A DNA stretch of 64,000 nt, taken from Pseudoscleropodium purum. Its lineage: Eukaryota; Streptophyta; Bryopsida; Hypnales; Brachytheciaceae. Positions 1 to 10,362 of the stretch are shown piece after piece (the stretch's first letter is position 1; every line of letters starts with the position of its first letter). The notes below the pieces were generated by a model. It did not search any database, was not told the origin of the DNA, and was given only the letters and a program-made list of their open reading frames with translations. Both the position numbers and the translations under genes were made by a program. The DNA is taken from assembly GCA_963969395.1 (NCBI GenBank), contig OZ017798.1, forward strand, positions 12,454,173 to 12,518,172, given 5' to 3'.

Positions 1-712
1 TACCATGTGTTGTATGACAAATGGTTTGATTATATCAATTTATATGTTTATTTTGATATGTTTATCTTATATATCAAAATAAACATATTAAGAATACATA
101 AATACTTTTAAATCTTGACATTATTTTGTATTAAAATTTTCCAATTTTTTTTTGACAAAATTTTCTTTAATATAGGTAAAATCAAATGTAATAATATTTC
201 CAATTGAATTTTTTATGACACACTTAAAGATTTGTATTATTATAAAATACATGTTATAACTTCATTAGACTTTAAATGTATTGTTTGCAACGTCCTAAAA
301 CTTAGGTTTAGGAATTCAAGTAGATTTATGACTAACTATGGATGTTTGTGCTTCATTCCAAGAAGCTACTTGTACCTTATGCTAAATTATAATAATTAAT
401 CTAAATTTGTACAAAAACCATTATTTATGATATTAGGATTGTATATATTTGGTTGCAATAAGATTTAATAATGAAATTAAAGCTTCAATGCAAACAAATT
501 TAATACTTGATATTAATTAATTTTATAACATGTATAATCAATATAATTGAAAATCCTAAAATTTGAAAATTTCTTAGAGCTTACATACTTAAAATTTTGA
601 AAAAAATCATTTTGAAGTTTGCAACTTGACAAAAAAAATCCAAGAATGTTTCTTATTTTCAACATCAAATTATAAATTATCTCAAAATTTTATTATCGGT
701 GTCTACAACATC
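1..712. other. AT-rich region upstream of the PGAM-like gene
   Basis: No coding sequence, RNA gene or clear repeat is visible. The stretch is strongly AT-rich with many A and T runs. It should hold the promoter and 5' UTR of the following gene, but no TATA box stands out from the AT background. The reading frame is open upstream of the chosen ATG to about 626, but without another in-frame ATG. Confidence 0.5.
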
Positions 713-3700
713 ATGGCTCTAGCGTATGATTTGCCACCAAAAGCAAGAGTACATCAAAAAAATACAATTGCTCAAAATATTGATCCTGAATATTTTTTAT
801 ATGACCACCCAGTTTGTCCACGTAACATTCCTTTTGTTCTCATTGTCTTATCTGGTTGGGGAGAAGGAAGGGAAGATGAATACAATGCAATAAATAAATC
901 TGAGTGCTTTGCAATTAAGACACTACAAAATATTTATCCATATAGATGGCGTACTTTGAAAGCTCATGGAGAATGGGTTGGATTACCTAAGAATACAGAT
1001 ACTGGAAATGGTGAAGTTGGAAATAATACAATGGGATGTGGCAAAATTATTATTCAAAGGTTTAAAATCAATTATTATCTCTCTTTGATACACATACTCT
1101 GTATACTATGAAGAATTTAGAGTTATTTACACATAAGGACTAAGATTTTTCAAGCTTTTGTAATGTATTTTTAAACTATTAACATTATACGCAACAAAGT
1201 TAGGATATAAATATAAAGATTCTCAATAGGGCAACTCTTGTAGACAATGCAATTGCTGATGGAAGTATTTACAAAAGCCAAGGATGGTTATATGCAAAAG
1301 AAGGTTGGGTATATGGAGGAACATTGCATTTGTTGGGACTTCTTAGTGATGGAGGAGTCCATTCAAGATATGATCAACTTCAACATATTTTCAAAACTGC
1401 TGTTGATCAACAATGCAAAAAAATTCGATTTCATATTCTATTGGATGGTAGGGATGTTCATGAAGGCACAAGTATACAATTCGTTGAGCAACTTGAAAAA
1501 GACTTAGAAGATCTACGAAAATGGGGTTGCGATGCGCGCATTGCTTCGGGTGGAGGTCGTATGTTTGTAACTATGGACCGTTACAATGTATTCTTCGTTT
1601 TTTTCTTATTTGTAGAGCTTTCGATTTTATGCATCTTGATAATATGCAATCTAGTACTCTGTATGATTTTATACAATGGTATAAAGCTAATATGAATTAT
1701 TTCAATTTCTTTAGGCTGATTGGAGAATTGTAAGACGAGGTTGGTATGCTCACGTACTTGGAGATTCACCCCACAAGTTTGAAAGTGCTATAGAAGCAAT
1801 TACAACTTTAAAAAAATCTGACCCTCATTGCAATGACCAATATTTACCACCGTTTGTTATCATTCAAAAAAAGAATGGACAACCTTGGGGCACAATTCAA
1901 ACTGAAGATGTTGTCATTAATTTCAACTTTCGAGCTGACCGCATGATTCAAATAAGTCAAGCATTTGTAGATGAGAAATTTGATAGATTTGATCGTATAT
2001 GTTGGCCAAATGTGCGATATGTTGGGCTTATGCAATATGACCTTGCTACTAAACTTCCCTTTCACTATTTGGTTGAACCTCCAAAATTTGATAAACTTGC
2101 TGGCAAATATTTAGCAGCCAATGGAATTCGAACATTTGCTGTTACGTAAGAATTCTACATTTTTCAAAAGTTTATATACAATGTTGTTACTTGTCATATA
2201 CTTATCTTACATCTTTAAAATGAAAATGAGTCAAATTTAAATATTAAAGCATGATTTACTATCTCTTTCTATACATTTAGAGTATATATTAACCCCTAAG
2301 GGACCAGCCAACATAGTGATTTAGGACAACATAGTGATTTTGGGCATGCTGCTATGATTGTCGATTAGCATATATTTGGCCCAAACTTTGATAGAAGGTG
2401 GGTAGCATGTTTATTTATTGTGTGAGCAAAATTTCATGACATTTGAATACAATCGTCAAAATTTATGGCTTGAAATGTGTGTTTTTTGTAAAAAAAAAAA
2501 AGGTAGTCCAGGTAGATTCAAAAAAATCAATTTTTTTCAAAAACAAAAATTTGAAATTGGTTTTTCAGAATTACAGTATATGTGAAAAGCTTTGAATCAT
2601 TCCATTTTGATCAATGAGTCAAAAATTAGGAGGATTTTTGTTTGCTGGCAATTATAGATTCTCTACTCTAAAATAAACTTTGAAGTCTTTTATCTTACTC
2701 AATTTTCAATAATTTTGGAAAAAAATAAAATCTTAGGATGTAGATTGTTTATTACAACATTGTAACCACTGGGATTGGAATATTTCAATTCCATAATTAA
2801 ATTCTTAACAATTTAGTATTTTAAATCATTCTCTATTATTATCTACTTACTATTTTTTTGCTATATATTGTACAATTCCAAATGATTTAAATTTTTTTGA
2901 GCATGTGGCCAACTTGTCTAAAAAAAGAATCTAAACAAGAACCACCATTTTAGACATTTTTCATAGAAAAATGAGCTTATAAAGTGCAGCTGCCCTGTTT
3001 TTGCAGGGCCAAAAAAACAATTTTTGTAAATTGAAATGCTAATATCTGCCAATCCACATAGTGAAATTCTTTGAAATTTTTTCCACATCTTCTCAAACCA
3101 TTCTACTACAAGATCCTATAGTTACATTTGTCAAAGAAAGGTTTAAAAAATAAATAAATTGGCACTTGTCCTAAAAATGACAGTTTTGGGGCATTTTCAA
3201 TTGAAACAAAGAACTTAAGGGGTTAAATGTGCAATGAGATTACAATCCTTAATTTATTCCGTAAATTTTTATTTTTTGGATTTCAATTTTTCATCCATTT
3301 CAGAATCTTATAAAATATTACACCAAAAGGTATTAAACTATTTGTAAATTTGTCACAGTGAAACTCAAAAATTTGGACACATCACTTTTAATTGGAATGG
3401 AAATAATTCAGGAAAAATGCACGAGATTAATGATACTTATCAAGAAATTCAAAGTGAAAATATTAGGTTTGAATTAGAACCAGAAATGCGAGCACTTACT
3501 ATTGCTAATGTTGCACATGATGCATTGATTTCCGGCTTGTATGACTTTGTAAGGGTTATGTTTGCAAATGGGGATATGGTGGGTCATACTTGTAATTTTG
3601 AAGCTACTAAAAGAGCATGTCTAGCAGTGGATGAAGGCATTAAGGTTTGAAATTAAAAAATTAATAAACATAAATTTATTCTATTTTTTTTTTAATGAAT

Positions 3701-4707
3701 TATAACTTAATAGATGTGTTTGAATTTAAATTTTGATATTTGATTTTCAAAAGAAAATATGAAAACAAAACCAAAACACTATTATTATATTTTAAAAAGT
3801 ATACATATATACACAATTTTACATAGAATGATCACGTATTTTATTGACATGGTTATGTACAGTTGATATTAAACGGTGTTGAGATATGTGGAGGCATTTA
3901 CATGATTGTAGGAGATCATGGAAATTGTGATGACATGGTGCAACGCAATGCTGAAGGCAATCCTCAACTTGATAGTTGTGGAAAGCCCCTTCCTAAAACA
4001 TGTCATTCTCTTGATGAGGTATTTAATTTAATGACCCCTTTTAAATGATTTAAAAAAAAAATTGACCTAATAGTCTTCTACTATTAATTATTAAAAATAA
4101 TTTATAAAATATAATAAATAATTTCAAACTTTATATGCCATTGTATACACATTCTTTGTATTTAAAAAAAAATCCCATTGAAGTTTTATTACATGTGTTT
4201 TATGGAACAATAATTGTACATTGATTTTTTTTAATCCAAAATTAAAATGCACACATGTAGAATCACCTAAGTATGATAAATTGAAATTTTATTTATTTCC
4301 CTACTGTTATGAATGAGACTTCTCCATTTATTACTAAAACTACTAATTTTATCCAAATTGACATTTAGCTCATATTTGAAAATTCACATTGTACTAAAAT
4401 TAATTTTGAATAATAAAAACATATTAAAAATTTGCTAAAATTTACTAAAATTTCATCTTTTAATTATATAATTTTTGTCAAAAATTAGGTGCCTTTTGGA
4501 GTTGGTGGTCCGGGTCTACATGCAAATGCAAGATTTCGAGACAATATACAGAATGCTGGTCTAGCCAATGTAACAGCCACTTACATGAATGTATTAGGTT
4601 TTGAAGCACCGTATCATTATGAACCATCTCTTCTTACTTTTGATTATAATCCTAGGCAATTTAGCGGTGTACATGAAGATTACAAGCATCCAATGGATGA
4701 TCTTTGA
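713..4707 (+). CDS. iPGAM-like protein, probable pseudoenzyme
   Basis: Homologue of cofactor-independent phosphoglycerate mutase, which interconverts 3- and 2-phosphoglycerate in cytosolic glycolysis. Six exons (713-1059, 1230-1587, 1715-2145, 3359-3644, 3863-4018, 4489-4707) join in frame at GT-AG sites into 598 residues with no stop; plant enzymes are about 560. Conserved stretches include GGVHS, DGRD, NFRADRM, KFGH, GDMVGHT, GDHGN and GGPGL. Two key positions differ. LDGWG reads LSGWG (Ser47 replaces a metal-ligand Asp), and the nucleophile motif NSEVGH reads NGEVGN (Gly100 replaces the phosphorylated Ser, Asn104 the His). By family knowledge this should abolish mutase activity, while most of the substrate pocket and the other metal site remain. 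Codon use is far more AT-rich than in the other genes here. The ATG at 713 is chosen because homology starts just after it. It could be a pseudoenzyme with another role or a recently silenced copy; the intact frame favours the former. Confidence 0.85.
2289..3226. mobile_element. TTAA-bounded element in intron 3
   Basis: About 938 bp filling most of intron 3 of the PGAM-like gene. It begins TTAACCCCTAAGGGACC and ends CTTAAGGGGTTAA, so both ends read TTAACCCCT going inwards. No coding capacity is seen. The interior is AT-rich with A and T runs. Its size and ends resemble the element at 39568-40524. The TTAA could be a target duplication, as in piggyBac-type elements, but with such short ends this is an inference. 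Confidence 0.45.
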
Positions 4708-4785
4708 GCTGTAATAAAAAAATAAATATTCAATGAATGTAACATCATTGAAATTCGATTCAATCCTTCCTTTCATTTTAAGTGC

Positions 4786-4789
<4 letters not shown>

Positions 4790-4863
<74 letters not shown>
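4790..4863. repeat. (TA)n microsatellite
   Basis: Uninterrupted TA dinucleotides for about 74 bp, starting 82 bp after the stop codon of the PGAM-like gene. It creates a meaningless Tyr-Ile open frame. It may lie in or just past the 3' UTR. Confidence 0.95.
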
Positions 4864-4865
<2 letters not shown>

Positions 4866-4909
4866 CTAAATGTCTTTGTATTGTAATTTCTATTAAATGT
4901 GATCAAATT

Positions 4910-5254
4910 CTATAAGGTTAACTATCCCATTCGAGACCAAATCGATCAATTATTTAAAGATAGTTTTTATTAAAAAAATAAAAATTTATCATCACATTAT
5001 TATTTTCAGTTGTATAATTTATTCCTAAAAAAAGATTGTCTTGATTTTTTATTTAATATATGCTTAAAAAATATTGAACTTTTGAGTTGTGAGTGAAAAA
5101 TTTCAGACCAAATGGGAGCAAGCCCATTGTGGGCTAAAGTATGTCAGTGGTGTACATTCAAGTTCTAAAATATATACCACAATAAATATTAATATAATTT
5201 AATTCACAATAGACTTGCTCCCATTTGGTCTAGAATGGGTAGTTTACCTTATAG
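4910..5254. mobile_element. 345-bp inverted-repeat (MITE-like) element
   Basis: The outer arms 4910-4942 and 5223-5254 are inverted copies beginning CTATAAGGT and ending AGACCAAAT, with a few mismatches. A second arm at 5105-5131 (AGACCAAATGGGAGCAAG) pairs with 5205-5231, so the right arm has two possible partners. There is no coding sequence. I read it as a short non-autonomous DNA element with an internal partial duplication. No clear target duplication was found. Confidence 0.6.
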
Positions 5255-6590
5255 TATGCATGATGTTAGTGATGATAATCAAGTTTGTGTTCATTTTGAC
5301 TTGAGGATGCAATTTATAACATAACATTATTAACCATAATTAGGAGGTCACTTTTACCCATAATAATGGTCATTTCCATGCTAGGAGAGTATTATGCTTC
5401 CGAAGATGCTTGAATGACTTTTAGTTAATTCAAGGATTGGAGTTTACCAATGACTCTCTCCAACTTCCCAATCAACCAATGACACCAGGCTGGTTTGCAA
5501 TGTAGTATGCATCTTCAATTTCATTTATAACGGATATTTCATTAAAATGGCGGTATTTCACAAACTTGGCACTTTTTAGTTCAGGATGTGTGTTCTAAAC
5601 TGCATACCTGTCCTAGATTTCAGGGTTTTATGGGTTTGAAATCTATACCAGTCTTAGAAAATTCATGGAAAAATGCTGAAGGAATGCTGCCATTTTATCA
5701 AAATATCTGTTTTATCCCCTAAAGTAAATTAAAAAGGGGGAACTCTGCATATGCATTCAGCTTTGTATTTGGAAGTGCATACATACAATAGTGAAAGACA
5801 CATGCACAACGCACTATAATATAGAAAAAGATGTAGATTTATGCTTGTGCCAGAAAGGTGGAATATCTTCAATTTAATGAAATTGACGTTTAAATACTTC
5901 AGTATGACGTTTCGTGCATCTAATGACAGGCTTGTTTGACTCTGCAGTTTTTGATTGTGCATTTGTGCCTTCGTCCGTTGTTTTTCGACATCCTCATGGA
6001 GGACTGCAAGATAGTACTGAGAAATCATCCTGATTGATAAATTGTTGAGATTGAATATTTGACTTTGACTCTCCTAAAATAACTAAGGATGGTGTAACCG
6101 TAGCCAAAGACATTGGTTCAAGGACAGAAACCTTCTATTCACAGGGACATATTCAAAACAAATGTAATAACAAAAACTATCCATTCAACACAAACAATTT
6201 TGGATGTCACTAGTTACCAAGAGCCAAATGTTTTTTTACTTGTAACAGATTTTCGTTTGTAGAATGCACACAATCTCTCATCAAACATTATCAGGTCTTA
6301 GGAATGGGCATCCATATGATATCCCTTTCGAAAACTAAAGTCTACTAACGTCTAAGTAACGCATGTCTTGGAATACACTTTGGAGTTTCTACTTAAAACA
6401 TTCTCTCACTGAGCAAAACTACCTTAGAGATCTTGGAAGAAACGGTTACTGCAATCCACCCACTCAGTTCCCATCAACCGACCTCCAAATTTATTCTGAC
6501 TACCATTTCACAGTCATAACACAAACTCAAGCAGTAGCTAGTATCAACAGCAGGATTAGATGTTTAAGAAATTTAAGAAATATTTGTCTT
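5255..6590. other. Non-coding stretch, possible minus-strand remnant
   Basis: No recognisable gene. An open minus-strand frame at 5729-6028 starts with a hydrophilic, helix-like segment (about 5890-6028) and then becomes hydrophobic and low in quality. It could be one orphan exon, but I recognise no family. The rest is AT-rich. Confidence 0.3.
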
Positions 6591-7575
6591 CTAGTTGGTG
6601 TAGTCGGTCGATGTGTGGCCAGGCAGACACTGCTGAGCCTCTGGCGCTGGTGCAATGGAGGGAGAAAGAGCCACATGGGGCTTGGTCAGGGCCTCCGGAA
6701 GTTTCGGAATTCCTTGCAAGTAGAAAGTGTAGAAGAGCTTGAAGGGGAAGATGATCTGGTGCAATTTGACCTGGCCGTAACAACCGGCAAAGATCCCTGA
6801 CCCTCCCGTGATCGCCAGGTAGGAGAGTCTTCGTATGTGATGTAAGCTCCCTGTGCAACAATAACATAACATTCAAAAAAATTAGATACGATCGTTTTTA
6901 CAAAAATGTCTGTTTCCATTCAATCTCATCAATGAAAAAACAATGCAAGCATATCACATTGAAAATTAATTACTATTGGGAAGAACAACAGCAGGCCCAG
7001 ATCTCTTTGATATAATAGCATCCTGCCATCCTCAGTTCTCTTGCCAAATCTAAAGGAATGGCCGTACCCAGTACAACATTCAAGAGATGTTCCCTATCAC
7101 GTTTTGTCTGAAATCGATCGAAACCAACCAGTTCTCAGATAAAGGAATCGACGCAACTTATTCCAACCTACAATCCCCTTAATTAAAACTGACACAAACG
7201 GCACGTGATAATCAGGTCACAACACAGGGCTCTCCTATGCTTGCGATTCCCGTGTGAGTCTCGCTTTCCTCACCAACGTCCAAAACAAAACCTCTGTCCA
7301 AAGCAACCACTCCAAAGCTAGGGAAGTAAATGCATGTGGAAATGCACACAGCAAGATGAAATCACAACAGCAAACTTTCAGTCTTATTGTGCATAATATT
7401 GAAAGGGTTCCGAAGATTTGGGATGAACATTTGAACCAATCCACCTTGTTGCTGAAAGGCACGAGATCGCCGAGGCTGCTCGCGTGCATGCCGGCGTCGT
7501 TCTTCTTCCCCCCGAACGGCAACACCACGGGGCTGCCGCGGTCGCGCTCACGCAAAGCTCCTGCACTCCAGCAAG
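6591..7575 (-). pseudogene. AOC: Allene oxide cyclase pseudogene
   Basis: Allene oxide cyclase makes cis-OPDA, the plastid precursor of jasmonate-type hormones. Two exon remnants are clear. The upstream one (about 7575 down to 7445) has VQEL, then ERDRGSP, LPFGGKK and SLGDLVPFSNK followed by a GT donor. The last exon (6850 down to 6591) has GAYITYED, then YLAITGGSGIFAG, KLHQIIFPFKLFYTFYLQG and a terminal YTN before the stop. The gene is broken three ways. About 13 bases are missing between VQEL and ERDRG (near 7556). A TC dinucleotide is repeated just after ITYED (near 6831-6838), shifting the frame. The middle exon, with the usual RLGITAG and SFYFGDYGHIS motifs, cannot be found between 6851 and 7444. 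That gap holds an unassigned open stretch at about 6970-7110. The first exon with the transit peptide is also not recognisable. Confidence 0.8.
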
Positions 7576-9330
7576 GGCTTCGTCTCGCGCACTGAAGTCA
7601 TCTCCGCCTTGGCACCGCTTCGATTCCCCAGGTTGTCTTACTTCAGAAACGTCGACAGCCCCTTCTCTACTGTAGATAGCAATGTAACAAAAGCTTAAGT
7701 TTTTAAAATCAAAATAAGCTTCTCGAATCATACCAAACTTCTCAAATGAAACTAAGAAGCTCTAATCCAACTTCGCTTCTCAAATGAAACTACGCTTCTC
7801 AAATCCAATTCAACCACCCCGGTCGATGACAACTGTACTCACCACAACTTCTCGATCGATTCACTACCCACACACACTAGCTACAGTAGCTGGTGAGCAC
7901 ACAAGACATCTGCTGTCTCTAGACCTGCGAAAACGAGGATTGAATGGAGTGGGGTTCGTTTGCCGAGGGATCTATTAGTATCCTTGGGAGATGTGGCCGG
8001 ATCATGTGAAACTATTAAACAATGGTATGGTTGCGGTCCTAGAAAAGCGAAATCCCGGAGAGAAGGGGAGGTAGATATATGTGAGCATGCTAACTTGTAC
8101 AAAGATCCAAAAACATCCACTGCTAGTCTACTTGAACCCTAACAGAAAAAATGCTAGACAATATTGTTGATGATTCACCACTCCCATACCAGTGGACTAA
8201 GCAAACAATGGAACCAATCTCCTAGTGAGCATACTAACTTATAAAAAGTTCCAAAAACATCAATTGCTACTTGAACCCTAACAGAAAAAAGTCAGATAAC
8301 ATTGTTGATGCTTTGCAGTCCAGGACTTGGGGACCAAGCAAAAAATGAGGAAAAGATTTCCTAGAAAGCAAACCGTTAAAAGTTCAAGCACATCAACAAC
8401 TACTTGAACCTAAAAAATAGACTTCAAATTTCAGAAGCCACAGGAAATCTGAAAGACTCATGCATTGGCACATAATACCTAGTTCAGTGATAACGCCAAC
8501 AGCGCGACTGCCAGGAAGCACAATGAAAAAGAAAGCTCCTAGTGAGTATACTAACTTGGAAAAATTTCCAAAAATATCCACTGCTACTTGAACTCTAACA
8601 GAAAATAAAGCTAGACAACACTGTCAAAGATTCATCACTCCAGCACAATAATGAGGAACCAATTAATCTTCAAATGAGCAAAAAGCCTTATTAAAAGTTC
8701 AAGAACAACAACAACTACTTGAACCAAAAACAGAGACTTCAAATTTCAAAGTTCAAAAGCCATGGGGAATCTGAAAGACACATAATACATTGGCACATGA
8801 TACCTAGTTCAGCGATAACCCCAACAGCGCTACATCCAGGAGTGAACATTTGATGACTCGGGTGATGGAGTCCGCCTCTGCAATCCTCCACGTCTGAGTC
8901 GTTAAGACCAATTGCTGTGTGTCGAACCGATTAATGAAGAGGCGACGCAGGATCGTAAATCCGATGTAGAGAAATAAAAAGATATCAATCCACAGCATGC
9001 ACAAGTCGAGGAAAACGCAAAAATGTTTCTCCAAGAATCAGGCAAAATCGACACAATTGATTGCAAAAGATGTGAGACTTTATTCACAAGGCAAAATCGC
9101 GTACAAAGTGAAATAGGTACTCCGAAACTAGGGACCCGATCTTATTTTCCATCAAAACTCATGCTCCACTTCTACGGTCGTAGCTTTAAAACTACAGATT
9201 ACCATGCCACCAGAGGAGGCCTCTTTACATACTCTCAGGATCACAAATGTCTTAGACTCTACCACCTTCCGAAGGCCGATTGCCTCATAAGCCATATCCA
9301 CAAAGCAGCATATCACCTAATCAAGCAATA
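7576..9330. other. Gene-remnant region with tandem duplication
   Basis: Moderately GC-rich spacer between two gene remnants. It holds the duplication at 8081-8828. A minus-strand open segment at about 8850-9034 encodes a hydrophobic run followed by a charged one. It looks exon-like but matches no family I can name. The plus-strand open frame across 9023-9427 is a shadow of the heat-shock remnant. Confidence 0.4.
8081..8828. repeat. Diverged tandem duplication, unit about 316 bp
   Basis: A block around CTACTTGAACCCTAACAG recurs near 8128, 8270 and 8586. A second block ending GCATTGGCACATAATACC then CTAGTTCAGTGATAACGCC occurs at about 8378-8503 and again at 8690-8828. The spacing between the two main copies is about 316 bp, with an extra partial copy upstream (8081-8220). 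The copies differ by substitutions and small indels. Confidence 0.7.
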
Positions 9331-9483
9331 TCAATCTGGCGAACATGAGGCTTTGGTTTCTGCAGTTTGGGAATGGTCACAGTCAGAACACCATCCAGCA
9401 CCTGTGCTTTCACTTCGTCGACATTAGTATTCTCCGGAAGCCGGAAGCGGCGCAAGAACGTCCCGCGCGCACCCGAATAAAAA
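9331..9483 (-). pseudogene. Small heat shock protein (HSP20) 3' fragment
   Basis: The minus strand encodes the C-terminal part of an alpha-crystallin domain: GTFLRRFRLPENTNVDEVKA, then LDGVLTVTIPK, then a short tail and a TGA stop at 9331-9333. In the family this is the last third of an ATP-independent chaperone. The N-terminal arm and the first half of the domain are absent. Homology stops near 9480, only about 15 bp before the target duplication of a MITE, with no upstream exon beyond it. I infer that the gene was truncated and that the MITE inserted at or near the break. Codon use is GC-richer than the surroundings, as expected of a once functional gene. Confidence 0.8.
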
Positions 9484-9598
9484 AATGGTCACTGTAAGGG
9501 GCGCTTCACACATGGGCCGACCAAGTCGAGAGGCCATGGGAGTTCATGGCAAAACTTTGGGCGAGAGTCCAAAAAAATGGGCAATAAATGGGCAATTC

Positions 9599-9813
9599 TG
9601 TTGAGTATAATAAACGAAACAAAATCACAAAGCAATAAACAACACCAAAGTATACTCAAAGAACTAAGTGTCTTCATAATAAGTTGGTGGTATATACAAG
9701 GGGAGAAGGGAGAGAGACAATGAATAGTTCCCTTCTCCCATTGGACAAGAATGATTCCCTAAGCCACGTGTCACTCACCATTATGGTGAGCGTTCACACT
9801 ACATATCTTAACA
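9599..9813 (-). repeat. 3' LTR of the copia element
   Basis: 215 bp with TG...CA ends (TGTTGAG to CTTAACA), the same as the copy at 15755-15969. It directly follows the target duplication AATTC at 9594-9598. Confidence 0.95.
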
Positions 9814-9826
9814 CTTCTCCTCGCTC
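9814..9826 (-). other. Polypurine tract of the copia element
   Basis: On the minus strand GAGCGAGGAGAAG lies directly before the 3' LTR, where plus-strand DNA synthesis should be primed. Confidence 0.65.
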
Positions 9827-10362
9827 AACATAATAATGGTAAAATAAAATTTTAATAAGTACTAATCAATGAAGGCTATAAAATCAAATAAAAACCAATC
9901 CCTGTCGCCAAGTCGTGGATTTGGTCGGCTGGTTTCATACGTCGGTGGTCAACCGACTGGTCCGCGGTTCGATCCTCGTCGGCTGCGTTGACTGGTTCGA
10001 GAGACTCACGGCTTGGCATGCTAGTGAGGCAGGAATAACAGTCGACCTGCTATCCCACCCCTGAGCTGTAATGTGACAAGATGCTGTACACCCCAAGATG
10101 GTTAACAAGCTCCAGCATTCAACCCCAAACCGTGATTCTCACCACGACCCCACCTTTTTCTTATTCGAAAATTCCCGTAAGATTTTACGGTTGTTGCCTC
10201 ATTAAAATCTTATCTGGGAAAACCTTGGTTATATTCAAGGATAAAACCACAGATGAAGGAAAAAGAGTACAACTCCTTTATCAATCCATTCTCATAGTAA
10301 AACCCAGTGGGAAAAATCCATGGAAGGATATAAAAAGGATCAATAAATTTCATAATAGAAAT
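9827..10362. other. Copia 3' untranslated region
   Basis: About 535 bp between the pol stop and the polypurine tract. A GC-rich island at about 9905-10075 stands out from the AT-rich element. It contains GGTTCGATCC, which resembles a tRNA T-loop, and a GTCGGT/ACCGAC hairpin. No full cloverleaf can be drawn. It may be captured host sequence. Confidence 0.5.

Noticed and set aside
4733..4915. Open frame of repeated Tyr-Ile
   Set aside because: Product of the TA microsatellite, not a gene.
9023..9427. 134-codon plus-strand frame
   Set aside because: Antisense to the heat-shock remnant; the minus strand carries clear alpha-crystallin homology.
9935..10000. Possible tRNA gene (GGTTCGATCC)
   Set aside because: The T-loop looks right but the T-stem and acceptor stem do not pair and no anticodon arm is seen.
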